From assembly GCA_937949745.1 (NCBI GenBank), contig CALECM010000039.1, positions 1 to 59,220 of the forward strand: a DNA stretch of 59,220 bases, written 5' to 3'. Shown here piece by piece: positions 8,778 to 22,100 of the stretch (positions within the stretch are counted from its first letter, which is position 1; every line of letters begins with the position of its first letter). Source of the stretch: an uncultured Bacteroidales bacterium (GTDB taxonomy: Bacteria; Bacteroidota; Bacteroidia; Bacteroidales; WCHB1-69). The translations under genes and the position numbers were made by a program. Below the pieces are notes generated by a model that ran no database searches, was not told the origin of the DNA, and worked only from the letters and a program-made list of their open reading frames with translations.

Positions 8778-11700
8778 ATGAGAAAACCGATTTTATTTAT
8801 TACTGCATTGCTGCTATGTATGAATTTTCTTTGGGCACAGAACGAATATCTGATGCCTACGGAAGGTTCGGAACAGGTTACAATGTGTTCCGGAATTATC
8901 TATGACGACGGAGGTTCCGATAATGAATATACAAAGCCGAGCGACGCTATTTTAACCATATTTCCGGAAGCGGAAAGCGGAAATATATCTATCTGGGGCG
9001 AGTATGCCCTCAGACCCGGCTGGAACTCAAATCCGCAATTGCCTCCTTTTTATGGCGATCACCTATTTATTTACGATGGTCCTGATACCAATGCCCGGTT
9101 ATTGGGGTTATTCCCTCCATTAGGCGGGACGGTTTCAGGTGCGATCCCGAGGTTTATTTCTACCAACGGACCGATCACCATCAGGTTCGCTACCAATTCT
9201 TATGAAGGTCCCAATGATGGTTTTGCCATATATGTGGAATGTGTATCCTGTCTTCCTGCAACCGCATATTCTACGGGTACTATAACCTCTACTTCCGCGG
9301 AATTGATCTGGGGTCCTTCCCGTAATGGCGTGAACTGGAATGTGGAATATGGCGAAAAAGGTTTTACCCTAGGAATGGGAACCCGTTTAACCAACGTACA
9401 AAGCCCGTTAACGGTAAATAACCTCCAGCCTAACACACCTTATGAATTTTACGCTCAGGCTGTTTGTGCTGGTAATGATGAAAGCCCCTGGATGGGACAA
9501 CATGAATTCAGAACTTCCTGTGGCGTGCATACCACGATCTGGAAAGAAAATTTCGATGAGTATGGCGATCAGGTATTGCCTTCCTGCTGGACATTTCCTA
9601 TTACCCATACCTATGAGCGTAATGGTGTAAACTATACAGCTCCGTTTCTGGATTATAATGAAGGTCATTTCTCTCCGGCCAGTCTCAGATTCAACGGTTA
9701 CGGCCCTTTTAAAAATTTTGCCGTGTCACCCGAGCTCGGAATGTCTTTGACCGGCTGGGAATTGTCTTTTTATCACAAAAGTGAAAATAGTATTTTTACA
9801 GGAAATATCGATATCGGGGTAATGAGCGATCCTTCGGATACCAATACTTTTCAATTGATCCGGACCATACCGGCGGTTAGTCCGAGCGCGTGGAATATGG
9901 CGGAAATCACTTTTCCCGAAATCGGAAGCCAGTATAAGTATATTGCTTTCAGGTATATCAATCCGAATAGTAATTTTCCCAACCATAGTTTCTGGATAGA
10001 CGATATTCGTTTAACTTCCGCAAATGATTGTGAAATACCTGCTAATCTTAATACGGAGAACCTTGCTTCTTCCTCCGTGACGGTTTTTTGGGACGGCAGT
10101 ACGGTAATCAATACATGGGAATTGGTATACGGACTTCGCGGCATCGATCCCGACCAGGTAGCCGACGTAACCCGGATCCAGAATATTCCCGAATATGAGA
10201 TCACAGGATTGAATTCTAATACATTTTATGATGTGTACATTCGTTCCCTATGCGGGGAGGATAATAAAAGTAACTGGGTCAAGATAGAAGTGCTGACAAA
10301 CCAGGTGCCGGCTACGGTTCCTTATATCCAGGATTTTGAAGATAATGTGGAAAACCGGAACTGGTCTTTGATCAATAATCCGGAAGGAAATAAATGGTCT
10401 ATCGGTACCGCAACCAATAATACGGAAGACGGAACCAAAGCGCTTTACATATCCAGCAGTAACGGGGAAAGGTATGAGTATATCAGCGCTAATAGTCAGG
10501 TAGTATGGGCATATAGGGATATCCTGTTCGAAGAAGATGCTTCCGGGTACGACTTTAGTTTTAACTGGCGCTGTGGTGGTGATTTTCACGACTATCTGCG
10601 GGTATATATCGGGGATACTATTCCCGTGACGGCTTTATCTTCTTTAACTGATGTGGAAATACAGGCTCCTGAAAGATCCGTGCTGTTGGCAGAGAAATTA
10701 TCTTCTTCCGATGGCTGGGATACCTTATCTTTCAATCTCGGCAGCGATTATTCCGGGCAGTTGAAAAGGCTCTATTTTGTGTGGCGGAATAATGACGATC
10801 GCACCGTGGATCCTCCGGCAGCCATAGATAACATTTCCATTCAACCCAAATATTGTGCGGCCCCCACAGGGCTGGAAGTATACGATTTAACGGAAAATGA
10901 TGCCTGGATAAGATGGGAGAGCGCCGATCCTAATCACGCATCCTGGGATATAGAATATGGAGTTTCCGGTTTCGAACTTGGAGAAGGCGAGCAGTCTACC
11001 TATTATACCGATATGGAATTTCATATGGAACAACTCGATCCACTGACCGAATATGAATTTTATATCCGGACCAATTGCGGACAAACCTACAGCGAATGGG
11101 TTGTTGTCACCTTTACGACCAGGGAGATACCCTGTGATGTAAGTGAATTACCCATTGTGGAAGGTTTTGATGCCGATACCATGCCTCCATGCTGGACTCA
11201 GGAGATCGTAGCGCAACCAACGTCACAAACTGTTACTCCGGTCATTGTTACCGCTTCTTCGTCATCCGATCCGGCTGTTTTACCCTTCAGTGGTGATCGC
11301 ATGATCTATTTTAAAAGCTACAGTTATGTTGACGGAACACAAGTAAGGTTATTGTCGCCTCCTTTCACCAGTGAAAATATGGACTTGGTAGAATTACAAT
11401 TTATGTGGTTCCATAATCATTACCAGTCCCAGTTAACAGGGGAAGGTGTCCAGATACAATATTCCCTTGACGGTACAAACTGGGTGGATGTCGAATTTAT
11501 CCAAAGATATGATGCGGATAAAGCCGGATGGACTCCCTATAGTTTAATCCTGCCGGAAGAGGTAGGTGAGCAGCCTACGGTGTATATCGGATTCTTATTT
11601 AAGTCACAGTACGGCCGCAATTGCCTGATGGACGAAATACAAATAGCGAAAGCCCCAGCCTGTACCAATCCTCATTCCGTGGATTATACGGAAATATACA

Positions 11701-12905
11701 ATAGCAGCGTTAACCTTAACTGGGAAGACGGTTTGCTGGGTACGCCCGAATCTTACAATTTGCAATACAGGGAGAAAGACAGTGCGTCATGGACTAAAAT
11801 CCAAAATATCCCCAATCCTTATCTGCTTAGAGGATTATCCTCCAATACAACTTATGAGGTAAGGATACAAACCGATTGCGCTGAAGATACCAGCCGGTGG
11901 TCCCATATTTTGGTATTCACCACGACCTGTGACACGATTTCTCAAATTCCATATATTGAAAATTTCGATGAAGATCTGGCTGTCGGGACTATTCCCGGAT
12001 GCTGGATTCCGGTTTCTACCTATACGCTTGACGGCGTAACTTATCCTTCCGTATCCAGAGAGTGCTTTAAATCCGATTCATCAAGCCTGAAATTTTTAGC
12101 CCGAACGGATGATGCCACTTTGATTCTTACCCCGCTGATCCAGGCTGATTATAGTATGATGAGTATTTCTTTTTATTTAAAACCTACCAGTTTGGGCAGT
12201 GCCGGCACAATAGATGTAGGTGTGATGACACGGCCGAATGACCTGTCGACTTTTACAGTTGTGAAAACCGTTACGCCCACTACCAACGACTGGGAATATC
12301 ATAATGTACCGTTATTTGATGCGGGCCTTAACCAGGAGTATTATCATATCGCGTTCCGGCATAGTGCCACAGCCCAGGGCCACGGATTTTATATGGATAG
12401 CATTGTGATGGATACGGCACGTTTTACCGTAAACGCTACCGCCGGTCCGGGCGGCTCAATCACTCCGTCGGGCAGCAGGCAAGTGAAAATTGGAGAAAGC
12501 CTTACTTTTACCATAGACACAATGGTTGGCTTTAGCGTATCTTCATTTGTTGTCAATGGAGAGGAACAACCATTCGTCAATCCTTATGTACTGAATGATA
12601 TCAGGCAGGATTATACCGTTTTTGCTGGATTCACAGCCATTACCGGTATCGTGGATTATGAATTTTCAGGTCTGATAACCGTTTATCCTAATCCTGCCAA
12701 TGACTATGTGGATATTAGCATCAACCGGGATAACGGTAAACTTTACCGGACGGAATTATATAATGCTTACGGTAAGTTATTAAAGACCGAAACTATCAAC
12801 GGGGATCGTAAAAGGATGGATATCCGGGAATTATCTTCCGGTATTTACTTCTTACGAATTTACTCCGATGCAGGTTATGCGGTTAAAAAGTTCATTAAAC
12901 AATAA
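8778..12905 (+). CDS. Secreted CUB/FN3/MAM-like protein with T9SS sorting domain
   Basis: 1,375-residue exported protein. It opens with a signal peptide (MRKPILFITALLLCMNFLWAQ). Next comes a CUB-like domain at about 30-155 (it includes YDGPDTNARLLG and GFAIYVEC). After that, FN3 modules alternate with jelly-roll MAM/cleaved-adhesin-like modules; these start with patterns such as WKENFDEYGDQVLPSCW, IQDFEDNVENRNW, VEGFDADTMPPCW and IENFDEDLAVGTIPGCW. Near residue 1220 there is an InlB-B-type repeat (AGPGGSITPSGS, VNGEEQPF). The C-terminus is a type A T9SS sorting domain (VYPNPANDYVDISI, then GIYFLRIYSDAG and VKKFIKQ), so it should be secreted or attached at the cell surface. No catalytic domain is seen. 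It is built like the product of 28124-32113. Confidence 0.88.
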   Translation: MRKPILFITALLLCMNFLWAQNEYLMPTEGSEQVTMCSGIIYDDGGSDNEYTKPSDAILTIFPEAESGNISIWGEYALRPGWNSNPQLPPFYGDHLFIYDGPDTNARLLGLFPPLGGTVSGAIPRFISTNGPITIRFATNSYEGPNDGFAIYVECVSCLPATAYSTGTITSTSAELIWGPSRNGVNWNVEYGEKGFTLGMGTRLTNVQSPLTVNNLQPNTPYEFYAQAVCAGNDESPWMGQHEFRTSCGVHTTIWKENFDEYGDQVLPSCWTFPITHTYERNGVNYTAPFLDYNEGHFSPASLRFNGYGPFKNFAVSPELGMSLTGWELSFYHKSENSIFTGNIDIGVMSDPSDTNTFQLIRTIPAVSPSAWNMAEITFPEIGSQYKYIAFRYINPNSNFPNHSFWIDDIRLTSANDCEIPANLNTENLASSSVTVFWDGSTVINTWELVYGLRGIDPDQVADVTRIQNIPEYEITGLNSNTFYDVYIRSLCGEDNKSNWVKIEVLTNQVPATVPYIQDFEDNVENRNWSLINNPEGNKWSIGTATNNTEDGTKALYISSSNGERYEYISANSQVVWAYRDILFEEDASGYDFSFNWRCGGDFHDYLRVYIGDTIPVTALSSLTDVEIQAPERSVLLAEKLSSSDGWDTLSFNLGSDYSGQLKRLYFVWRNNDDRTVDPPAAIDNISIQPKYCAAPTGLEVYDLTENDAWIRWESADPNHASWDIEYGVSGFELGEGEQSTYYTDMEFHMEQLDPLTEYEFYIRTNCGQTYSEWVVVTFTTREIPCDVSELPIVEGFDADTMPPCWTQEIVAQPTSQTVTPVIVTASSSSDPAVLPFSGDRMIYFKSYSYVDGTQVRLLSPPFTSENMDLVELQFMWFHNHYQSQLTGEGVQIQYSLDGTNWVDVEFIQRYDADKAGWTPYSLILPEEVGEQPTVYIGFLFKSQYGRNCLMDEIQIAKAPACTNPHSVDYTEIYNSSVNLNWEDGLLGTPESYNLQYREKDSASWTKIQNIPNPYLLRGLSSNTTYEVRIQTDCAEDTSRWSHILVFTTTCDTISQIPYIENFDEDLAVGTIPGCWIPVSTYTLDGVTYPSVSRECFKSDSSSLKFLARTDDATLILTPLIQADYSMMSISFYLKPTSLGSAGTIDVGVMTRPNDLSTFTVVKTVTPTTNDWEYHNVPLFDAGLNQEYYHIAFRHSATAQGHGFYMDSIVMDTARFTVNATAGPGGSITPSGSRQVKIGESLTFTIDTMVGFSVSSFVVNGEEQPFVNPYVLNDIRQDYTVFAGFTAITGIVDYEFSGLITVYPNPANDYVDISINRDNGKLYRTELYNAYGKLLKTETINGDRKRMDIRELSSGIYFLRIYSDAGYAVKKFIKQ

Positions 12906-12915
12906 GGTGATACAC

Positions 12916-12948
12916 AAAAAGGGCGGTTTGAACCGCCCTTTTTTATTT
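12916..12948 (+). terminator. Rho-independent terminator after the CUB/FN3 gene
   Basis: GGGCGGTT pairs with AACCGCCC around a tight loop, with an A-run before and a T-run (TTTTTTATTTT) after, starting 11 bases past the stop codon. Because the stem is flanked by A and T runs it could work in both directions. Confidence 0.9.
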
Positions 12949-12974
12949 TCTCTGTCTTATTATCTTATTTATTT

Positions 12975-13042
12975 GTCATCCTGAGCGTAGCGAAGGATTT
13001 AAATACGATGGAATTAGATGCTTCATTGCATTCAGCATGACA
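12975..13042. repeat. REP-like interspersed palindromic element, copy 1
   Basis: The core ATCCTGAGCGTAGCGAAGGAT (12978-12998) is an imperfect palindrome of the widespread CTGAG-N5-CGAAG intergenic type. Outer arms GTCATCCTGA (12975-12984) and TCAGCATGAC (near 13032-13041) are inverted copies with one mismatch. It lies between two convergent genes. Confidence 0.6.
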
Positions 13043-13055
13043 ATCTGTATGATCA

Positions 13056-13092
13056 CTATACGGACACTGAGTTTATCGAAGTGTCCGTATAG
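13056..13092. repeat. REP-like palindromic element, copy 2
   Basis: A perfect 13-bp inverted repeat, CTATACGGACACT (13056-13068) and AGTGTCCGTATAG (13080-13092), with an 11-base loop. It contains CTGAG-N5-CGAAG like the element just upstream. It could also serve as a terminator for the giant gene that ends at 13138 on the minus strand, but it has no T-run. Confidence 0.65.
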
Positions 13093-13137
13093 AAGATTAT
13101 TTTTGCCGGAACTTAATCCGGTTGTATCATTTTCATG

Positions 13138-16100
13138 TTATTCATTTATTTTCACACAACGTATGCTGAACCCTGCATCCTTTTTGTGATCCTCGATGAG
13201 TATTTCCGGACAATTGAATCTTATGTGGCATGCGGTAGCAATGGAAGTCGAAGTCGAATGCGAAGTCCAGAAGTAAGTATCTCCATATAAGAAATAGTAT
13301 GTTCCGGAATCCGGATTATAATATCCGGCTGGTAGTGCATTGAAACCGGAACTGTTATTGGAGGAATTCCCATCCATCCACAAGCCGGGAGCTTTTAAAG
13401 CGTCGGTACCGTAAGGAATCAGCATCTCGAAATTATCCACGTCGGGAAGCGCCCATCCCGTTGGACACGCTCCCTGTACGGAGGCTATCCTGTTCCGGGA
13501 CGGTTGGCGGTTTGCCGAATACCAGTCGTATAATCTTCCGAAAGTAGCCAGATTGGCATTGGTATCGGGATATTGACGGGAATAATAAATTGTATGGCCC
13601 GGAATTATGGATCCGTCGGAGTATTTTGTCGAGATAAGATTTTCCGTTGTCCAGCAATCACATCCGATGCGTGCCGTTGAATAGGTATTTCCTTCGTAAT
13701 CTATAGCGACCAGGGAGCGAATGGAATCCGCCACCGTACCACCTTCGAAATAGTAAACGGTATCAGTGTCTCCGCAAGGACTGAAATTAACGATCACGAT
13801 TTGGGTACAACTGTCGGATCTGCCGCACTGGTCGGTAGCAACCCAGGTTACCTCATGGATACCTTGCGGGAAAGTGAAGTCCGCCGGCGCATTATTGGTA
13901 ATGGTATCGATGGCTCCATAAAGTATATTAGTAATCGTGGGATAACCTATATCACCGAAAGCATATTCACAATATCCGTAAGGCAATGCCAGGACGGTGT
14001 CGTTCGGACAAACGATAGTGAAATCGTCGCTTGCGCAATCGCCCACCGTAATAACATACGTGCCGCTTACCGCTCCTGTGCAATGATGGATGGAAACCAC
14101 ACTATCCGGTCTTATGTAATAAGTGCCGGTTAAAGAAGGTACGGTAAAAGGCCAATCGTACGGCGATACCGTTCCCGATGGGATAATGACGGAATCTTCA
14201 TAAGTTGTTATATTATGTGTTACCGTATAATAGATCACAAATTCGTCGTTACCTGTAAAAGTTACCGGAATATTGATGGTCGCATTCATAAATGCGCCTA
14301 TACTGTCGTTCGGGATTGAAACCACCGGTGTCGTATATTCGATAATTTCTATCGTATCAGTATATACAATACAGTCTGTCTGTCCGGGAACCATGGCTGT
14401 AACGTAATAATCGCCGGCAGGAATTATGTTCCAGGTCAAAGGAGTTCCGTTACCCTGTTTTGGTGCCTGTGCGGCTGTTCCGTTTTGATATAACTGGTAT
14501 TCGATACCGGTTTCGGAGGATGAAAGTTGTATGGTTCCCTGATCAGGGTCATTTTCACAATAAGAGTCAGCAGTGAGATCAAATATTTCCGGTCCCGGTA
14601 TTAAGATGAAAATCTGCCTTATCGTATCCCGGTTTCCGCATAGATCTTCCAGGATATATAACCGTGTAATTTCGGATGTATCCGGAATATCTTCGTTTGA
14701 AAGTTGAATATCCATATCCGGCGTGCAGTTATCGTTAACCGTTATGCCCAATAATTCCAGTTCGGATATGTCAGTAGCCGGTATAGGTAACAATCCTCCT
14801 TCACAAATCGTATCCTGCGGTAATGTTCCGGTTACTGCAGGCGGATTATGATCTCCTGTTGCGATGAAAGTCCTTATAGCGGATGCGGAAGAACAACCGT
14901 CATTAATACTGTAAGTAATCGTTTTTTGAATATCGTCACAGGCATTATATAGGATAACCGAATCCTGAAGATCGGGTATTGTAACGCCACACCCTTCTTC
15001 CGTAACGGTAAAGAGGCTGGTCCAGTTATGGAATACGATATCCAGTTCATTCTGACCGGCAAAATCACAGATGTTAACCGCCGTATCGTTTGGAACACTA
15101 ATAGCCACGCCAACGGGTTTCGCAATCATAAAATAGGAACTGTCAATGGCGGTGGAGCATCCGTCGGTGACCGCATATATAATTTTGATCGTATCTCCTG
15201 TGCAAAGATCTGGAGCGCTGTAACCGGAAAGGTCCGGCAATACCACACCACAGCCTTCTTTACTTACCTCAAACCGGCTGATCCAGTCGGCAAATGCCAG
15301 GTCAACACTATTCTGGTCCGGGAAAGAACACCCCGTGCTGTCTATCGCTTCAGGAACCGAAACGGCCACCTGTTCCGTAGCTCCTACTGTTACTGTAAAG
15401 CTGCAATTAGCTGTACAATCGGAAAAATCCGTTATTGTCAGACTTAATATGAACTCCCCGTCGCACGTGGAATCGGAAAGTACAATGGCGGTTCCCGGCG
15501 TGAGGGTATCGCTTAGGGTCGCATCTCCGTTAATGGTCCAATGATACGATTTCATTCCCGGTAAAGCCGTATAACTTGCTTCCGTTCCGGGGCAAAGAAT
15601 AGAATCGCCTGTTATGGCGCATACGGGAGATGAATAGAGGTAGATTTGTAATGAATCTATATCGGATGCACAATGCGTGATGATATTTTCAACCCTGAAA
15701 TAGAAAACCGTATCCGTATCCGGTGTTATAACCGGATCGGACAAGGGATTATTTCCTGTCCTGTCGGTAAAATAGAGTATAGTATCAGTTCCCTGAATAT
15801 TCAGCATAGAAGATAAATCGATCCGGCTTCCCATACATAAACTGGTATCCTGACTTACAAAATCATAAACAGGTCGCGGGTGAATCGTAATATTCACGGC
15901 AGCAGTATCGGAACATCCCGTCGTATTAATTCCTATGATATAGAAAGTATCGGTTGAGTGGATCATTGTATTTGAAAGTTCATTGAATTCTTTGTCATAA
16001 TAGACCATATCAAGTCCCGTGATAGTTCCGTTTTCCGGTTCAAGTGCTTTCAGATCGATTGAATCGGGTGCGCATAACGTAGTATCCCGGAAAGAAAATT

Positions 16101-19100
16101 CGGGTTTTATGCCTGAGTAAGCGGAAAGAGTATCTGAAACAGCCGCGCAATACCCATAGACCACCTGTGCAAAATAAGTACCGGTATCGGAAGTGGTGAA
16201 TACGGAGCTGTTTTCATTTTCCAGAAGTATGTTATTCCTGAACCAGTTGTAAGTGGCGGAAGGATAAAGCGAGTCATTATCGATCGTAAAGGTTACTGAA
16301 CCTGCATTTCCGCAAATAATACCGTTAGCGGGATCCCGGCGGATAACCGGACGATCTATCTCATCACTTCGGTCATAGATATTGATCCTGTCGGAGAAAG
16401 CAATACATCCGTTATAGGATACCCTTATCCTGTAATTTCCTTCGGTTGTGGCATTATAAATCATAAGATCTGCTCCGGGGATACTATCTCCGTTATGGAA
16501 CCATTGAAAATCAGCGCCCTGGAATTCTCCGCTATTGGTTAGCCATAACAATATAGAACCGCCGTCTTCGCAAATATCATAAGATGCCGATGTTGATTCT
16601 ATAAGAGGTAATTCAATATTTCCGTCGTTGAAAATAACCATGGGCGGAGACGAAACAGCTACACAGGAAGTGGTATTGTCACCGGCCTGTACAAAATAAG
16701 TTCCTTCTTCCCGGGCCTCGAATTCAGGGTATTGGGTACTGGTTACAATCCGGTTGTTCCTGAACCAGGTATAAATGGGATCGTCATAACGGTCGTGGTT
16801 GGCGACTGTTAATATGACGGAAGCATTTTCCCCGCATAGTTTTCCGCTAGCCGGATTCATGGTTAACACCGGCGCTTCGATATCTTCCGTATTATTAATA
16901 CCGATTTCAATAGGATCCGAGAAAGCGCTGCATTCCCCGATTGTCACCAGTAAGCGGTAAGTTCCCGGAGCTGTGACGATATGGATCATGGAATCCGAGC
17001 CTGTCAACGGAGTGATATCTTCATACCATTGGAAAAGCGCGTTACCGTAGCCGGTCGTATCTATAAGCTGTAATACTAAAGATCCGTCCATACCGCAAAT
17101 GGTATTTATCTCGTCGGCGCTGGAAATGATAACGGGCGCACTGATGTTATTTTCGGAAGAAATGGAACTGATATGGATAGAGTCTGATATAGCGGAACAA
17201 TTTCCTTCGATTACCTGTACAAAATAAGTACCGGAATCACTTACTTGTTGCATAACGGTCCTGTTTCCCCTTAAGAGTTGATTATCTTTGAACCAGGTAA
17301 AAACCGGATTCGTATACTGATCGGTATTTTCCACATAGAGAATGATATTACTGAACTCTTCGCAAAGCTGGGCATTGTTATCCGGTAATCTTCTGATAAG
17401 CGGTTTCACAATATCTTCTCCCTGTCCTGCCATATTTACTTCTACAGGCGATGAGATTGCCGAGCAAACACCATCCTTTACCTGTAAATAATATGTACCG
17501 GATGTATCCGTGACCAATAACGAACCGGCAGCACCGGCAATAGGATTTAGATTCCGATCAAACCATTGATAAGCGGGGTTTCCATATTGCCCGATATTTT
17601 GTATGGATAAAACCACAGATCCGTCTTCATGGCATATATCGTATTCACCCGAAGTTGATTCTACGACCGGTTTTTCGATATCCCTTATTTGTTGGGATAC
17701 GGTGACGATATCGGATACGGATGCGCACTGGTCGGAGATAACCGCTACCACATGGTAATTTCCGGATTGGGTCAAAAGTAGAGCAGGGGTTGTGTCCCGT
17801 TCAATGATGCTAGTTCCCTGATACCATATAAATTCGGTTCCCGGAGGATAATCCGTCCTGTTTTCGATACTTAAAAGAATATTGCCGCCTCCCGTACATA
17901 TAATTCCGTTTTCAGGATAGGAAACCAATACGGGTTTATCGATCGTGCTGTTGCTATCCAAACTTATGATCAGCGAATCGGATAAGGCACGGCACTCGGC
18001 CAGCGATACCTGTACCCGGTAAATGCCCGGTTCGGAAGCGAAATATACCGTTGCCGTACTTGCCGGTGATACCGGTTCGTTATCGCGGTACCAGAGATAG
18101 GTGAAATCGGCGAAAAGCGAGGCATTATCGAAGGTTAGTACGACAACTCCCTCAGAAGTACCGCAAATGGTTTCGCTGGAAGGAATGGCGCTTATATGAG
18201 GTTTATTGGCGATATTATAGGAAGAATTGGTTACGGTATAATCTCCCGATAATGTAGAGCATTCTCCAGCAATAACCTGTACGGAATAAGTACCGGCGAT
18301 AACGGCTTCGTATACATCAAGATCTTCTCCCCGTGCAACTTCTTCATTTCCGTTAAACCATACATAAGTACTTTGCGCCGGGAAAGAATCCCGGTTGGTT
18401 ACGGTGAGCAGTACGCTGCTATGCGGACCGCAAATAGCTCCACGCGGCGGTTCCAGGCTGACCAGAGGTTCTTTCATATCGGATGCGGTCCTGATCATGG
18501 TGATGGAATCGGAAATCGACCCGCAGGTTCCCATGATTACCTGAAGCCTGTAACTACCCGGTTCCCGGGCTTTGTATAAAGGAGCGGTAGCTTGCGGGAT
18601 AATAAGATTATTACGGTACCATCTGAAAACGGCACCGGTATATTCTTGGCCTGGATCATCCAGTTTTAAGATGACTACCCCCGAATTTCCACATATTTCA
18701 TTGCCCGAAGGCTCGGATACGATAACCGGTTTTGAAATGCCTCCGTCGTCCGTATAATCTATTTGGGTATAACCGGTGGCGGAGCAGCCGTTATCCAGTA
18801 TTACCTGCAGGTAATAAGTTCCGGCTCCGTTTTGCCCGACAGCCTCATAGAACGGTTCATTGCTGTTTTTTACGATAGTGTCGTTATGATACCAGATATA
18901 GCGTGTGTCCGGAGCATAACTGCCGGCATCCGTAGCAATCATATAAATACTTCCTTCATTGCCACAGATAGCGCTTGCATTGGGTCTTTTGGTAATTTCG
19001 GGCGTGATGATGCCACCATCCGGTTCATATTGTAAAGTATCCGGATCAGAAAAAGTAGCGCAACCATTGGAATGCGTTACCTGGATACGGTATGCTCCCG

Positions 19101-22100
19101 GATTTACAGCCGTATAATAAAGCCCCTGTTGCCCGCTGATAGGCGCATTATCGAGGAACCATTGATAGGAATAACCGTTTTCCCTTGGAAAATCTTCCCA
19201 ATTGAAAGTGATGACCACGGAACCCTGTTCCCCGCAGATTATTTTCTCATCAGGATAAAATGTCAATACCGGTAAATCAATAATGTTTCCTGAATTATTG
19301 ATTGTTCTTTCATCTGAAACCGATGAACAGCCCGCTTCAGTGATAACCTGTACAAAATAAGTTCCCGGAGTACCGGCATAATAGAATGGTTCTGAGGAAT
19401 CTTTAACCTGATTATTCCCATTGAACCATAAATACCGCGCATTTCTTCCGAAAACGACCGCGTTGTTCACCGTAAAAAGAATTCTTCCCCCATTTGAACA
19501 TATTTCATTATTTTCAGGGTATAAAGTCAGTTGCGGTTTATAAGTAACCGTGCTTCCCCTGCCGTTTACCTGAATTTCTTCGGAAAAAGCCCCGCAATCG
19601 TTATCGGTAACAAATAAACGGTAGCTCCCCGGTTGTGATACGACCAGACGAGGTAGGTTGGCGCCGGGTATCACAGAGTTGCCTTCATACCATTGATATA
19701 CCGGATTGGTATAATCTGATTCCGGAGTACTCATCATTAATAACAGTCCGGGTTCATTGTTGCAAAGATCAATACTTCCCGATGTGGAATAAATGGCCGG
19801 TTGTACGATGGATGAACTATTCTGTTCGATAATTTCCGCTGCTGATTCGGACGCACAAGCCGCAGTTGTCGCGAATACGGTATAACTTCCCGGAAGTCTT
19901 GCTTCATAAGTATCTCCTCCGGTTTGTACCAGTATATTTTCATCCCGGAACCAATAAAAATCGGCTTCACCCAAAGCTTGCCGGTTACTCACGAATAAGA
20001 CTACAATGCCGGTATCTCCGCAGATTTCTCCCTGGACGGGAATCCTGCCGATAACGGGCTGTGTAACATTAGAAGAGGTGCTGTCGATATTTAATGCTGA
20101 TGAGACTCTGGTACATAAGTCTGATAATTGGCCCTGGACACGGTAAGAACCGGGTTCGGTTACTCTTAAATATCTGTATCTTTCTCCGGGAACAGGTATG
20201 TTATTTTTGAACCAGATGAAAGTGCTGTCCTGGAAATCTTCGGCATTATCGACCTGTAAAACGACTGTCCCGTTACTTCCGCAGATATTGGGGTTGCCTA
20301 TGGATGAAATTGAAGGCAGTGGCACTTCCCCTGTTCCGGAAATAATGGAAATAGTGTCGGAAATGGTAAAACAGGGTTCATCGATGATCCTGACATGATA
20401 TTCTCCGGGTTGTGTAACAAGAAAAGTCGGAGAATCGGAAGTTTGTAGTAATGTATCGGATTTATACCATATATAAATAGCCTGAGGAGAATAAGTTTCT
20501 TCCGGATTGTTTAAATATAGTAACAGACTTCCGTTGGTCCCGCAAATGGAAGTTCCGGATTGGCCAAGGACAGGTCTTTGGATGACACTGGCCGATGACC
20601 CGATATATATAGGTTCTGAAAACGCAGATAATACGGGAGTTAATTCCGGACCACTGCCGTTATCCAAAAGCAGGGTGTCTGTAACCCTTACCCTGTAAGT
20701 TCCCGTATCCGTTACGATAATAGCCGGTCCTGTGAGTTCCGGAACAGGAGTTCCGTTGTATTGCCATTCATAATAAGGCCTTTGATAACTGGCTGCGTTT
20801 ATTACATTTAAAAGGGAATAACCTCCTTCGGCGCAAAGCATTTCGCTATCCGGGGTCACGTCAATTTGCGGACGGGCAATGGTAACGGATGCTGAGGTAA
20901 CGGCGACCGTATCGGAAACGGAAGAACAACCGGTGCCGTAAACAGCCTGTACGAAGTAAGTTCCGGGTAAATTGATGGTATAGACCGTATTGGAGGCGCC
21001 GCGACTTACGATTCCGGTTTCATTGTACCAGATATATTCGGTAGGGGAGCCCAGTAAGTCCGCGTTATTGATCGTTAAGGTTACGCTTTGACCTTCAATG
21101 ATTTCGGAGGAAGGCGGATCCGGAATTACGAGAGGTCTCGTCAATATATTGTCGTTTTGGTCGATCACGGACGATGCCGAAAAGGTCGAACATCCGTTTT
21201 CTGTTATGATGCGAAGACGATAGTTTCCCGGATCAAAGGCCCGGTAAATGATTCCCGTCGCGTCAGGTAATACTGTGTCATTCCTGTACCACTGGAACTG
21301 CGGAGAATTTCCGTATTCGGTATAATTGACCAGTCGCAGTACTACTGCGCCCATTTCACCGCAAATCGTGAGATCGCTTGGAATCACCGATATATTGGGG
21401 GGATAGATAAATTGTTGTTCTTCATTCACGCTTGTTGAACCCGAAACATAAGAACAATTTCCGGAATAAACCTGCACGAAATAATTTCCTGCCTGCGAAG
21501 TATATAATACGGGATCGCTCGTCCTGCTGTATTCTATATAATTGCGGAACCAGATGTATGTATTGTCACCGGGAAATTCACTGCTATTTTCTATAAAAAT
21601 CTTTACCTGTCCGTTGGGAGCGCACAATTTCCCGTTTTCAGGATCTATGGCGATGACCGGTTCCGGATGTTCTCCGGCATTATTTTTCGAAACATGGTAC
21701 GTATCGGATATGGCACTGCAGATCCCGTCCACCACCTGTACGATATAATTGCCGGAATCCCGTGCTACATAAAGCGGCTGAACGGCTCCGTCAATCGGGG
21801 TATAATCTTTATACCATTGATAAGTAACCCCTGTTCTATTACCTGCTACCCTTAAAACCACTACGGCCGCATCGTTACATATCCCGTTATCCGTAATGGT
21901 GGATTCGATAACGGGAGGATTAATGGTATTCGCGGATTCCTGTAGAGTAATGGTTGACGATATCCTGGAGCACCCGTCGTCGATCACCTGAACATAATAA
22001 TTGCCGGCCAAGGTCGCTTCATGAATGGCTTCCGTAACGGGAATGATGGTGTCATTATGGAACCACAGATAAACAGGATCATCATAAGAATCCGTGTTAT

